From Heterohyrax brucei (Eukaryota; Chordata; Mammalia; Hyracoidea; Procaviidae): a stretch of 64,000 bases of DNA. Position 1 is the first letter of the stretch. The number at the start of each line of letters is the position of its first letter. The notes under the pieces were generated by a model, which was given only the letters and a program-made list of their open reading frames with translations, did not search any database and had not been told where the DNA came from. The DNA is taken from the NCBI GenBank assembly GCA_028571685.1, contig CM053143.1, positions 4,331,501 to 4,395,500 on the forward strand, written 5' to 3'. Positions 35,312-45,589 of this stretch are shown here, one piece after another. A program made the position numbers and the translations under genes.

Positions 35312-36340
35312 AATTTGAGTTTCTGTTCATGCTTTTTCTGCTACTAATTTTAACTCTTATGGTTTTATGGTCTGAGAAAATGCTTTGCAGTATTTCAATG
35401 CTTTGTATTTTGTTGACACTTGCTTATGGCCTAATATATGGTATATTCTGGAGAATGTTCCATGAGCATTGGAAAGAAGATACAATTTTGTATTGTTGGC
35501 AGGAGAGTTCTGTAAATGTCAGTGAGGTCGACTTGGTTAATTGTTGTATTAAGATCTTCTGCATCTTTATTGAGCTTGCCTCTAGATGTTCTGTCCATTA
35601 GCAAAACTGTTGTGTTGAAGTCTCCTCCTATTACAATGCTGTTAACACTCACTTAATGTATTTAGAAGCTCTGTTGTTGGATGTATAAATATTTAACATT
35701 ATTACATCTTCCTTATTTAATGACATTTTAGGCAATAAATAGTGACTGTTCATGATGGTAGATTTTATTTTAAAATGTATTTTATCTGACAGTAATATTG
35801 TCATTCCTGCTCTTTTTTGCATGATGTTAGCTTGGTGTATATTTTTCAATCCTTTGAGTTTCATTTTGTTCATATCTTTGAATCTAAGATGTGTTTCTTG
35901 TAAACACTATATAGATGAATCATATTTTTTATCTATCCTGTTACTCTTTGCCTGTTTATTGGTGCACTTAATCTGTTTACTTCCAGTGTGATTGTTGATA
36001 GGTAAAAATTTAGCTCTGTCATTTTTGTGCTTTCCATTATGTGTTGACAGTTTCTTTATTTCACGTAATTTTCTGTTCTAAGTTGTTTTTTCTTTATGGG
36101 TTTTCTAGGGGGCCTTCTCAACACTTGTTTTATATCTGTTGAGACTCTCAAATTTTATTTCTTGTCTCCATGTGTAGTATTGTTAGTTTGCTTTAGGCTA
36201 CGCCATTATTTCCCCTTAATGATCTAAGTTTAAACCAGTCTTTAAATTCATTGTATTGCCTTGACTTCCTCTCCATCTGAAAGGTCTATAGATACATTAA
36301 TTCTATTCCTCCTTTGGTATGATGTTGTCATTTATGTACT
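35312..36340 (-). mobile_element. Older L1 copy C, endonuclease part and 5' linker
   Basis: Resumes ORF2 of copy C after the nested L1. 35431-35652 encodes VIGGDFNTTV, DRTSRGKLNKDAEDL and LTDIYRTLLPT, the endonuclease domain. 35649-35873 continues towards the N-terminus with RAGMTILLSDKIHFKIKSTI. From about 35985 to 36340 it is inter-ORF linker. Copy C therefore appears 5' truncated near 36340. Confidence 0.82.
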
Positions 36341-37290
36341 GAAATCTGTGTTTCTCTATTTTTAATATTTTAGATTTTATCAAGCTTTGTGGATTCCCAT
36401 TCAAGTTGGACTCTGTATGTTTTGTCCTGAATTGTATCCTTGAGAGTGTAGCTGATGTTATTGATTTTACATTGCATACATAGATTGCTTTGGGTAGAAT
36501 AGATATTGTCATAATGTTAAATCTTCCTTTCCAAGAGCATGGTAGACTTCTCCACTTATGTAAGTCTCTTTTGGTTTCTTGCCATAGGGTCTTATAATTT
36601 TCTTTGTATAGGTGTCTTATGCCTCTAGCTAGATTTCTTTCTAGGTATTGTATCTTCTTGGGGGCTCTTGTAAATGATATCAAAATGATAATTTCCTCTT
36701 TGATGGTCTATTTGTTGGTGTAAATGAATTCTACTGATTTATTTATGTTTACCTTATATCCTGATAATTAGCTGAACTCTTCTATTAATTTCAGTAGATT
36801 ATTTATAGATTCTTTAGGGCTTTCTGTGTATATGATCACATCATCTGCACATAGGGATACTTTTTCTTCTCCTTTATCAACACAGATGCCCTTTATTTCT
36901 TCATCTTTTCTGATTCCTCTGTTCAGAAACTGTAGCACAAAGCTGAATAGAAGTGATGACACTGAACACCCTTGTCTAGTTCCCATTCTCTGGGAGAATT
37001 CTTTCAGTTTCTCTCCGTTCAGGATGATATTGGTGGTTGGCTTTGCATGCCAGCCAATGCCCCTTATTGTGTTGAGTAATTTCCCTTCTATTGCTATTTT
37101 GCTGAGATTTTTTTTAAAAGTAATGAGTTTGGGACTTTTCAAATGCTTTTTGTGCATCAGTTCATAAGACCAAGTGACTCCTTTTTGTATTTACGTGGTT
37201 GATTATATTAGTTGCTTTTCTAATGTTGAACCAACTCTGAATCCCTGGTAAGAATTCTGCTTGGCCATGGTGAAATTTTGTTGTTGCTAT
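36341..37290 (-). mobile_element. L1 ORF2 segment, RT to thumb
   Basis: Minus-strand RT piece (36768-37157: RMGTRQGCSVSSLLFSFVLQ and catalytic CADD within VSLCADDVIIYTE) followed by the thumb (36303-36683: LYKENYKTLWQETKRDLHKW). It lies 5' of the endonuclease region of copy C, which is the wrong order for one element, so it comes from another L1 or a rearrangement. Confidence 0.82.
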
Positions 37291-38111
37291 ATTGTTGACA
37301 AGCAAAAGTGTTTGATTCTTAGTAGGTTCCATTTATCTATTTTATAATCTGATGATTGTGCTTTGTTAGATTTTGAAGTCTGTCTAAGCTGAGTAGAACT
37401 TCCACTGTAGACTCTGTTTTTTCTCACATGATCTTTATCATTTTAGGTTTGATATTTAGGTCTTTGATCTATTTTGAGTTAGTTTTTGTGTAAGGTGTGA
37501 GACATGGGTCTTGTTTCAATTTTTTTGCAGATGAATATCTAATTTTACCAGCACCTTTTGTTAAAGAGACTGTTTTTATCCCAGTTTAGTATCTTAAGGC
37601 CTTTGTTGAATGTCAACTATTCCTAAGAAGATGGTGGCATCTCTGGGGTCTCAACTGTCCTCCATTGGTCTATAGGTCTCTCTTTGTACCAGGTCAAGTC
37701 TGTTTTGACTATTGTGGCAGTGTAATGGGTTCTAAGGTAGTGTGAGGCCTCCCACTGTGTTACTGCTCTTCAGTAGTGTTTTGCTTATCCAGAGTTTCTT
37801 TCCTTTTCAAACGCAATGGTTGATTTGTTTCTCTATCTCATTAGAAAATGACACTGGCATAGGTATGCAATTGCATTGTATATGTAGATCACTTTGGGTA
37901 AAATAGACATTTTCACAATTTTAAGTCTTCCTGTGCATGAAGAGGATAGGTTTCTTCACTTATGTAAGTCTCTTTTGGTTACTTGCAGTGAGGTCTTGTA
38001 GTTCTCTTTGTATAGGTCTCTTATTTCTCCAGTTAAATTTATTCCTAAGTAATTTATCTTCTTGTGGACTAGAGTAAATGGTATTGATTTGGTGATTTCT
38101 TCTTTGATGAT
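37291..38111 (-). mobile_element. L1 ORF2 segment, thumb to C-terminal region
   Basis: A second copy of the thumb (IRDLYKENYKTSLQ) and downstream ORF2 sequence, joined at 37290/37291 to the RT start of the previous segment with no 3' UTR between. The thumb is thus duplicated within 1.5 kb. Confidence 0.8.
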
Positions 38112-38501
38112 CCCAATATATTTTGATATATTTATTTTTGTGTTGATGTTTTTTATGTTGCTCTTAATATTTTGTACTGGGTTATTCTTTATGGGTTGAC
38201 TTTTCATGTTTTTCTCTGTTGATATTGTTTTTGTTAAGACTCCTGTATTACATTTCTTGTTTTGATATGTTACATTATTACTGTGCTTTGCTCTTACCCC
38301 TGTGGTCCCCCTTAATATTCTAAGTTTTGCATTGAACCTCGCTGTGTTTATGAGGCTCTGCTTATGTTTCATTTTATTAAGCTTGATTAAAATATGTCTT
38401 GGTGTCTTTCTTCGGGGGTCTAGTTTTTGTGGTGTTTGATAAATGTCTTGGGTATCTATATTCTCTTCTTTCATAAATTCAGGGAAGTTTTCTGTCAGCA
38501 A
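37956..38501 (-). pseudogene. Chimeric L1 frame: ORF1 C-terminal domain fused to ORF2 thumb
   Basis: A 181-codon open frame. Its first part is ORF1-like (LTENFPEFMKEENIDTQDIY, LNKMKHKQSLINTARFNAKL). It continues through linker sequence without stop, then ends as ORF2 thumb (IIKEEITKSIPF, INYLGINLTGEIRDLYKENY). An internal deletion has removed the endonuclease and RT between them. Nothing suggests the fusion is expressed. Confidence 0.7.
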
Positions 38502-40060
38502 CTCAAGAGCAATACTCTGTGTTTTCAGCTATCCCTCCTTGTTCAGGAACTTCAGTTATTCATGGATTATTCCTCTTAATAGAGTCCCACATGTTTCTTA
38601 CTGCTCCTTCATTTTTCTTATTTATTTTCTCTGATTTCTCTGCATAAATGCTGGTGTCAATTGCTCTATCCTCAAGGTCACTAAGTGTGACTTTCATATC
38701 CTCAGTTGTTCTCTTTTGGCTTTAGATTGAATTGTCTAATTCTGTCATTTTGTTATTAATTTCTTGGATTTCAGATTGTTGATGTTTCATCAGTTCAAAT
38801 AGGTTGCTTAATTTTTCATTTTGTTCTGCTGCATTTTGTTTAATCTCTATGAGGGCTTTCTATATAACTCTTTTGAACTTGACCTGTGATACTTTCAGAT
38901 AGGCTTCTTCATCTGGGAAATTTTTTAATTCTTTATTTTGGGAGTTTTCTGTAGCCATAGTGGACTGCTTTTGTAAATGTCTAGAAATGGTTTGCTGGCT
39001 TTGAGTCATCTAGAGGCTGTTCAGTTTCTCTGGTGTTACCTCAACAGGAGCTCATGCATAGTCCTGAGATGATAGTTGGTCACCAACTGCCTCTGTATAC
39101 TTCAGTGACTGACCCAAGTGGACTCCCTGGGGTAGCAGGCTCTGCCTCCTGGCTGGCACAGATGGTGCCTTGCATACGGAGTCACTGGGGGGTCATCAAC
39201 CAACTCTTGATGTGGGTCAGTAAAGGCTGAAAGAGATGCTGCAATGTCACTCAACAGTTACTTCTCTAGACAGTCTTATTTTAAAAAGCTAGGAGCTGTC
39301 CAACAGCTGCCAAAGTCAATCAGAGCATCAGGTGTGGCAGGCCACACCTTCTGGCTGAGAACAGAAGCACCTCTTTGGCCCTCCAAATGCTATGATGTAG
39401 TTAAAAGTAGGGAGGAGTTATGATCTTGCTGCCATCCTCAGCCTGGCCCCACTCATAAGGTTACACCATCCTAAACAGCCTTTCTGCTAAAAAAGCACTT
39501 TCTGGACTGCCACTGCTTCTCAGCTTAGAAATTAGCCTCTGCTGAGTCTTTCACTTGGCTGACTCCACCTTACAACTGACCAAGATGGTGCCCTGTCCAA
39601 GCTGCCCTTCCAACCACAAAACAGTGGAATCTATGGCACAGCTCAGAAAAGAGAGTGTGGAGGGGCGGTTGAGTCCTCAGTCAGCAGCCAGGCTCTCAAA
39701 ATGTGGCTACCCCATGTACTGTCTCTCTGCTGTGCTGTATGCTGTTTACTTTAGCACTGCATTTCAGTGTATTTGCCAATTCATGCTCATTCCTTGCCTT
39801 CCGGATAACAAAAAATGCATCAGTACCTGCAGTCCATTCAAGCAGTGAGTCAGTAGCAGCAAGGCTCAGCATGCACTGGCTCATGCTGGAAAGAAGAAGT
39901 TTACCATTTAGTGGTGCATAGTCCAATCTGACAACCCTATGCTGTAACCTAGGGCTCCCTGGGTGTCCAGAGTGCTCCATTCAATTATCAATCTAGTCCT
40001 TAATTCTCAGAGGGAATTGAAGAGACATATGTCTAGTCCACCATCTTGCCCTGCCCTCTG
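38112..40060 (-). mobile_element. L1 5' half (copy E): linker, ORF1, 5' UTR
   Basis: ORF1-ORF2 linker 38112-38290, ORF1 remnants to about 39000, and a 5' UTR to 40060 that ends in CCATCTTG (40040-40047), the diverged form of the 5'-tip core in copies B and D. The 5' UTR contains CAAGATGG on the plus strand near 39582. It belongs to an older subfamily. Joined 3' to the displaced ORF2 segment at 38111. Confidence 0.8.
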
Positions 40061-40061
40061 C

Positions 40062-40422
40062 CAACATCATCCTTAACGGAGAGAGTTTGAAAACACTCCC
40101 CTTGAGAAAAGGAACAAGACAAGGATTCCTTTTATCACCACTCCTAGTTAGCATTATGCTAGAAGTCCTAGCTAGAGCAACATGACAAGAAATAAAAGGC
40201 ATCCAAATTGGTAAGAAGGAAGTACAACTGTTCTAATTTGGGGGTGATATAACACTGTACATAAACTGAAAAAACTCCATGAGGAAACTATTGGAACCAA
40301 TAGAAAGCTTCAGCAGCATAGCAGATTACAAGATAAATGCAAAGTATAATTGGATATCTATATGCAGATAAAGAGAAATAAGAAATCGAAATCAGAAAAA
40401 CAATGCTTTTAATTAATTTTTT
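40062..40422 (+). mobile_element. Old L1 (copy G), RT part
   Basis: Plus-strand ORF2 fragment: GGAGAGAGTTTGAAAACACT leads into a RT segment resembling [17 protein letters not shown]. It abuts the 5' end of copy E and is cut at 40422 by an RTE; thumb-region sequence of the same orientation reappears at 43689. Confidence 0.78.
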
Positions 40423-40572
40423 TTGTTGTTAGGTGGCATGGAGTTGGTTCCAACTCTTAGCCACCCTACGTACAACAGAACAAACATGACCAGGTCCTGC
40501 ACCACCCTCACATTCATTGTAGTAGTTAAGCCCATCATTGTAACCCCTGTGGCAATCCATCTCACTGAGGGT
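40423..40572 (-). mobile_element. RTE LINE 3' end
   Basis: Begins with a TTGTTGTTAGGTGGCATGGA motif, the 3' end shared by afrotherian RTE elements and some SINEs. It is separated from the rest of the RTE at 41067 by a solo LTR. Confidence 0.75.
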
Positions 40573-41066
40573 TGTCATGGATTGAATTGTGTTCCCTAAA
40601 AAATCTGTAGCAGTTTGTACAGGCCATAATTTCCAGGGTCTGTGACATTCTTCCAGTTGGCCCTCCTGCCTCTATGATGTTAATAACAGTGAATGGGCAG
40701 TAGTTGCGTTGGTAGAAAGAGATTCAATATGTAAGTTTGCTATGTGCCTTAAGGTGATCTTTTGAGGTATAAAGGAGAGAAGCTAGCTGAGACATTGGGG
40801 GACCTCATACCAACAGAAAGAAAGCAGTTCCTGAAGCTGAGGGAATCATTTGGAAAGGACCAGGGTCCTTGTGCCTGAGAAGCTTCCAGTCCAGAGCAAG
40901 ATGGATGACCAGGACCTTCCTCTAGTGCCAGCAGAGAAAGACTTCCCCTGGAGCTGACAACTTGAATTTGAACTTTTAACTCATGGACTGTGACAAATAA
41001 AATTCTTCTTTTTAAAGTCATCCACTTGTGATATTTGTGTTAGAGCAGTATCAGATAACTAAAACA
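40573..41066 (+). mobile_element. Solo MaLR/MLT1-like LTR with 5-bp target duplication
   Basis: 494 bp, TGTCATGGATTGAATTGTGT to AGATAACTAAAACA, with TG...CA ends. AGGGT is duplicated exactly at 40568-40572 and 41067-41071. AATAAA lies in the 3' part (GTGACAAATAAAATTC). Lies inside an RTE and shares family with the LTRs at 4574, 13150 and 17739. Confidence 0.9.
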
Positions 41067-43688
41067 AGGGTCTTCCCCTTTTTCGCTGCCCTGCTACTTT
41101 ACCAAGCATGATATCCTTCTCCAAGGAATGATCTCACTTGATAACACAACCAAAACATGTGAGACTTAATCTCACCATCTTTGCTTCTAAGGAGAGTTCT
41201 GGTTGTACTTCTTCTAAGACATACCAGTTTGTTTTTTTGGCAGTCTATGGTTTATTCAAAATTCTTGTCCAGTACCACAATTCAACAGTATCACTTCTTT
41301 TTCAGTCTTCCTTATTCCTTATCCAGCTCCCACATGCACAGGAGGTTGATTGAAAATACATAGCTTGGATCAGATACACCTTAGTCTTCAAAGTGACACT
41401 ACTGCTTTTCAATATTTTGAAGAGGTTTTTTTTCCCCTCAGATTTCTCATTGCAACATATCCTATTACTTGACTGATATTTAAATATCTATTGATTGTGG
41501 ATCCAAATAAAATGGAATGTTTGACAACTTCAGTCTTTTCCCTGTTAATCATAATGTTGCTTATTGATACAATTGTGAGGATTTTTATGCTCTTTATGCT
41601 AATGTGTAATCCATACAGAAGCTCTGGCCTTAGATCTTCCCCTGTGTTTCAGATCAACCTCATTTTCAGCAGTAAGATTGTGTCATCTGCACAAAGAAGA
41701 TTCTTAATAAATCTTCCTGCAATCCAATTATCAAATCAGGCCTTAGTTCTTGGATGCCCTGTTCTTCATAGAGTCCAGGTTCTGAGATGATTTGCTCAAC
41801 ATACAGACTGACTAGCTATGGAGAAAGGATAAAACCCTGACACAGACATTTCAAGACTTCACACCAAACAATAATCCCTTATTCTGTTCAAATTACTGCT
41901 TCTTAATCTATGTACAGGTTCCTCATAAGCAAAATTAAGTGTCATGGAATTCCAATTGCTTACGAAATTATCCATAATGTGTTACGATCCACACAGTCCA
42001 TGGCACAGTCAACATTCTTCTCCAACACCGCAATACAAAGGCATCAATTCCTCTGTCTTGTTTGTCCATTGTCCAGCTTTTGCATGTATATGATGTGATC
42101 AAAATACCATGCTGCTTGGGTCAGCAGCACGTTAGTCTTCAAGGTGACATTTTTAGTTTTCAATATTTTAAAGAGATCCTTTACAGCAGATTTTCCCAGT
42201 GCAATACATCTTTTGGTTTCTTGACCGCTGCTTCCATGGGCATTTACTGTGGACCCAAGTAAAATGACATCCCTGACAACCTCGATCCTTTCATTTATGA
42301 TTTACTGGTCTATTTGTGAGAATTTTTTTAATGTTGAGGTGCAATCCATACTGAAGGCTGTGGTCCTTGATCTTCATCAGTAAGTATTTCAAATCATCTT
42401 CACTTCCAGCAAGCAAATTACCTTAATGCAGGTTGTTAATGGGTTGTCCTTCTTTGTATAATCTAGCTTCTTGGATTATTTGCTCAGAATACAGATTGAA
42501 AAGGTATGATGAAAGGATACAGCCCTGATGCACACCTTTCCTGACTTTAAATCATGTAATGTCCACTTGTTCTGTTTGCTTGACTGCCTCTTGAACCCAT
42601 ATGCAGATTCATTAAGAGCACAATCAAGTGCTTTCAAATTTCCATTTTCCATAATGCTAGCTATAATTTGTTATGATTCACACAAATGCTTTTGCATAGC
42701 CAATGAAACACAGGTAAACATCTTTCTGTTATTCTCTGCTTTCAGCCAAGACCCATCTGACATCAGTGATGCTATCCCTGATTCCACACCCTCTTCTGAA
42801 TCCAGGTGAATCCCTGTAGAATACTTCAGTGTTGCAACTTGGGTCTTGAAATTTTTCTTCAGTTCTTTTACCTTGAAAAATGTCTAGCATGTTCATCCCT
42901 TTTGGTTTTCTATCTCCAGGTCTTTGCACGTGTCATTAAAATGCTTTACTTATCTTCTTGAACTCTTTGAAATATTCTGTTCAGCTCTTTGTCTTCATCT
43001 TCTATTGGCTTCAGCTACTTGACATTCAAAAGCAAGTTTCAGAGTCTTTTGACAGCATTTTTGGTCTCTCCTTTTTTTTTCGATTACTTTTTGCTTTCTT
43101 CATGTATGAGATCCTTGATGTTCTATGAGTTAGCTGGTCTTTGGTCATTAGTGAGCAATGTATCAAATCTATTTTCAACACAGTCTCTAAATTTAGATGG
43201 ACTATACTCAAGGTCACACTTTGACTGTCATTGACTTCTTTTAATTTTCTTCAGTTTCAGTTTGGACTTGTATATGAATCATTACTGGTCTGTTCCACAG
43301 TCAGCCCCTCCCTGCCTTTTTTCTGATAGTATTGAACTTTTCCATTGTCTCTTTTCACAGATGCAGTCTATTTGATTCCTGTGTATTCCATTTAGTAAGG
43401 TTTAAGTTGGTAAAAAAGTATTTCCAATAAAGAAGTCATTGATCTTACAAAATTCTATCATACAATCTCTGGCATCGTTTCTATCACCAAAGCTGTATTT
43501 TTCAGTTGCCAATCCTTTGTTTCCAACTTTCACATTCCAATTACCTGTAATTTTTAATGCATATGATTGTTTTTTTGACTTCAGACTGCAGAAACTGGTA
43601 AATATTTTCAACTTTTGCCTTAGCAGTTGGTGCATAAATTAGAATAATAATCATATTAACTTGTCTTTCATTTATAACAGTCCCCTCC
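41067..43688 (-). mobile_element. RTE (BovB-like) LINE, internally deleted
   Basis: Minus-strand, from the 3' region at 41067 to the endonuclease region near 43,400-43,640 (KITGNWNVKVGNKG and FGDRNDARDCMIEFCKINDF on the minus strand, typical of RTE endonuclease). A jump near 42,800-42,830 goes directly from the RT N-terminal side (RRGCGIRDSITDVRW) to the inter-domain linker, showing an internal deletion. The frame is broken throughout. Inserted in the old plus-strand L1 G. Confidence 0.87.
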
Positions 43689-44160
43689 AAAAGACAATAC
43701 CTGTGTATAAATCCAAAAAGGGATGTAAAAGACTTACATGAAGAAAACTACAAAATATTACTGTAAGAATCCAAAAGTGACCCAGATAATGGAAAGATAT
43801 ACCATACTCATGAATACATTAGACTCACCATTATAAAAATGTCAGTTGTACCCAAACCAATCTACCAAGGCAAAGCAATTTCTATTAAAATGCCAACAGC
43901 TTTCTTTACAGAGATGGAAATACTGATCATCAACTTTATATAGAAAGAGAAGTAGCCTTAGAGTAAAGCATTGTTGCAGAAGGACAATACAGTAGGAGGA
44001 TTTGAAATACCTAACCTCAGAAACTATAATGCAGCAACAATAGTCAAAAAAGCCTGGTACTTCTATAATGACAAACACACTGATGAATGGAACATAATAG
44101 AGAATGCAAGTATAAATCATTTCACTTATGGTCACTTGATAGTCAACAAAGGATAGAATT
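43689..44160 (+). mobile_element. Old L1 (copy G), thumb and downstream ORF2
   Basis: Plus-strand continuation: the track DVKDLHEENYKILL-like at 43,725, then a KKAWYFYNDKHTDEWNIIEN segment at 43971-44156. Same orientation and comparable decay as 40062-40422. Confidence 0.78.
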
Positions 44161-44205
44161 TTTTTGGTTATGTTAAAGAAACAATATCAGTGTAGAGTGT
44201 GTCTT

Positions 44206-44287
44206 TGAAATTATTTTTACTGTACTTTAGATGAGAGTTTACAGAGCAAACTAGTTTCTCATTAAACAATTAATGCACATATTTTTG
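44206..44287 (-). mobile_element. L1 3' UTR fragment
   Basis: Short piece around GATGAGAGTTTACAGAGCAA and CTAGTTTCTCATTAAACAAT, recognised as part of an L1 3' UTR of another subfamily. Terminates at a SINE-tail insertion. Confidence 0.5.
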
Positions 44288-44288
44288 T

Positions 44289-44309
44289 GACATAACCGAC
44301 TCGACGGCA
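44289..44309 (+). repeat. 21-bp SINE-tail insertion
   Basis: Reads CCGACTCGACGGCACTTGGC, the SINE 3' end alone. No clear target duplication. Confidence 0.6.
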
Positions 44310-44861
44310 CTTGGCAAGTGAGTTTACATGATTGGTTTAAAGAGTCTGTTGATTCGTTATCCTGGATGATAAGTGTGTTTTGTTGATTAGTGAGTACTTG
44401 GTAATTATACAGGAGTTTCAGGATAGTCACAAAATAAGCATAGGACTTTCTTTTCTGCTAACATAGCTCTCTTGTATAATATGGTTCCTAGGAGTCATTT
44501 GCATAACTTGGTTACAAAGAAAACAGTTTCTTAAATACAAGATTAAGGCTGTACAAACATTAACTTCTTGGTGGTGAAAAGAATTCACCTTGGTTACAAA
44601 GAAAATTGGTTTTTTGGCTATAAAGTCAAGTCACAGCAGGCTTTCCAAGGTGGGGTTTGATTTCAGACCCCAATGCATCTTTCTTTTAGTCAAGTTTAAG
44701 TCCCAAAGATCACAATTTCAGGATGCAGTGTCTTACAATGATTACTTCACCCTTCATGTTTTTCATTGTGTGTGTGTATTTTAGCCCTTTTTTGTTTGTC
44801 TAATTGGTTATTTATTTTTTTAGTAATGAGTAATATTTTAATTTATTAACTAGGCCTATAG
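44310..44861. other. Unassigned, with a local direct repeat
   Basis: Not recognised. A motif CTTGGTTACAAAGAAAA occurs twice, about 81 bp apart (near 44508 and 44589). Could be LTR-derived. Confidence 0.35.
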
Positions 44862-45022
44862 TAATCCTTGTGGTGTGGTGGTTAAGTGCTCAGTCTGCTA
44901 ACCCAAAGGTCAACAGTTTGAATACACCAGGCACTCCTTGGAAACACGATGGTGGCTTCTGCTCTGTCCGATGGAGTCCTTATGAGTTGGAATCTATTCT
45001 GCCACAGTGGGTTTGTCTGGAA
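44862..45022 (+). repeat. AfroSINE
   Basis: AATCCTTGTGGTGTGGTGG head, CAGTCTGCTAACCCAAAGGT, GTCCTTATGAGTTGGAATC and a CAGTGGGTTTG end. Confidence 0.9.
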
Positions 45023-45204
45023 ATAGATCTACAGACTTTCTGTTCTCTAGGTCACTAATTGTGACATTTATGATTATTATTTTCTCCACTGTGCATTATT
45101 TTGGTTTACTTTGCTCTTCCTTTTCTATAATGTTTGAGATCAATATTAGATTTTCTAGTGGCTACAGAGGAAATTTAGACTCATAGTAATCCACTTTGTG
45201 TTAC

Positions 45205-45358
45205 AGCATAAGTGTGCTCTACAGGATTTTTAATAATGCATTTGTATTGGAATTAGACCATCATGCCTTTATTCCAAGTGCCTCTACATTGACTTGAACC
45301 TCCAACTTTTCTCTTAGCAGCCACGCATGCTAACATTTGTGCCACTCAAGGATTCCTT
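45205..45358 (-). repeat. AfroSINE, diverged
   Basis: Reverse copy: ACTTGAACCTCCAACTTTTC then CTTAGCAGCCACGCATGC and GTGCCACTCAAGGATTCC at the head side. The tail side is diverged. Confidence 0.68.
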
Positions 45359-45589
45359 ATCATTGTATTAAATTTACTAGTTTTATTAATATCTTAAAAT
45401 AAAATTCTGTTTTAAATTATTTTTTACTAAAAACTGTTTAATGACATGACTTTTCCTTTGATAATTGCTTTAATATATTTTATACATGTAATTCAGATTT
45501 ATTTTTTCTTTTTGTCAGAGTTATTTAATAAGAGATCTTCTAATTTTCTTTTTGGTTTTGATTTGGTTAATATCTTCCAGTTTTGTAAG
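45359..45589. other. AT-rich, possibly old L1
   Basis: No confident assignment. Confidence 0.25.
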
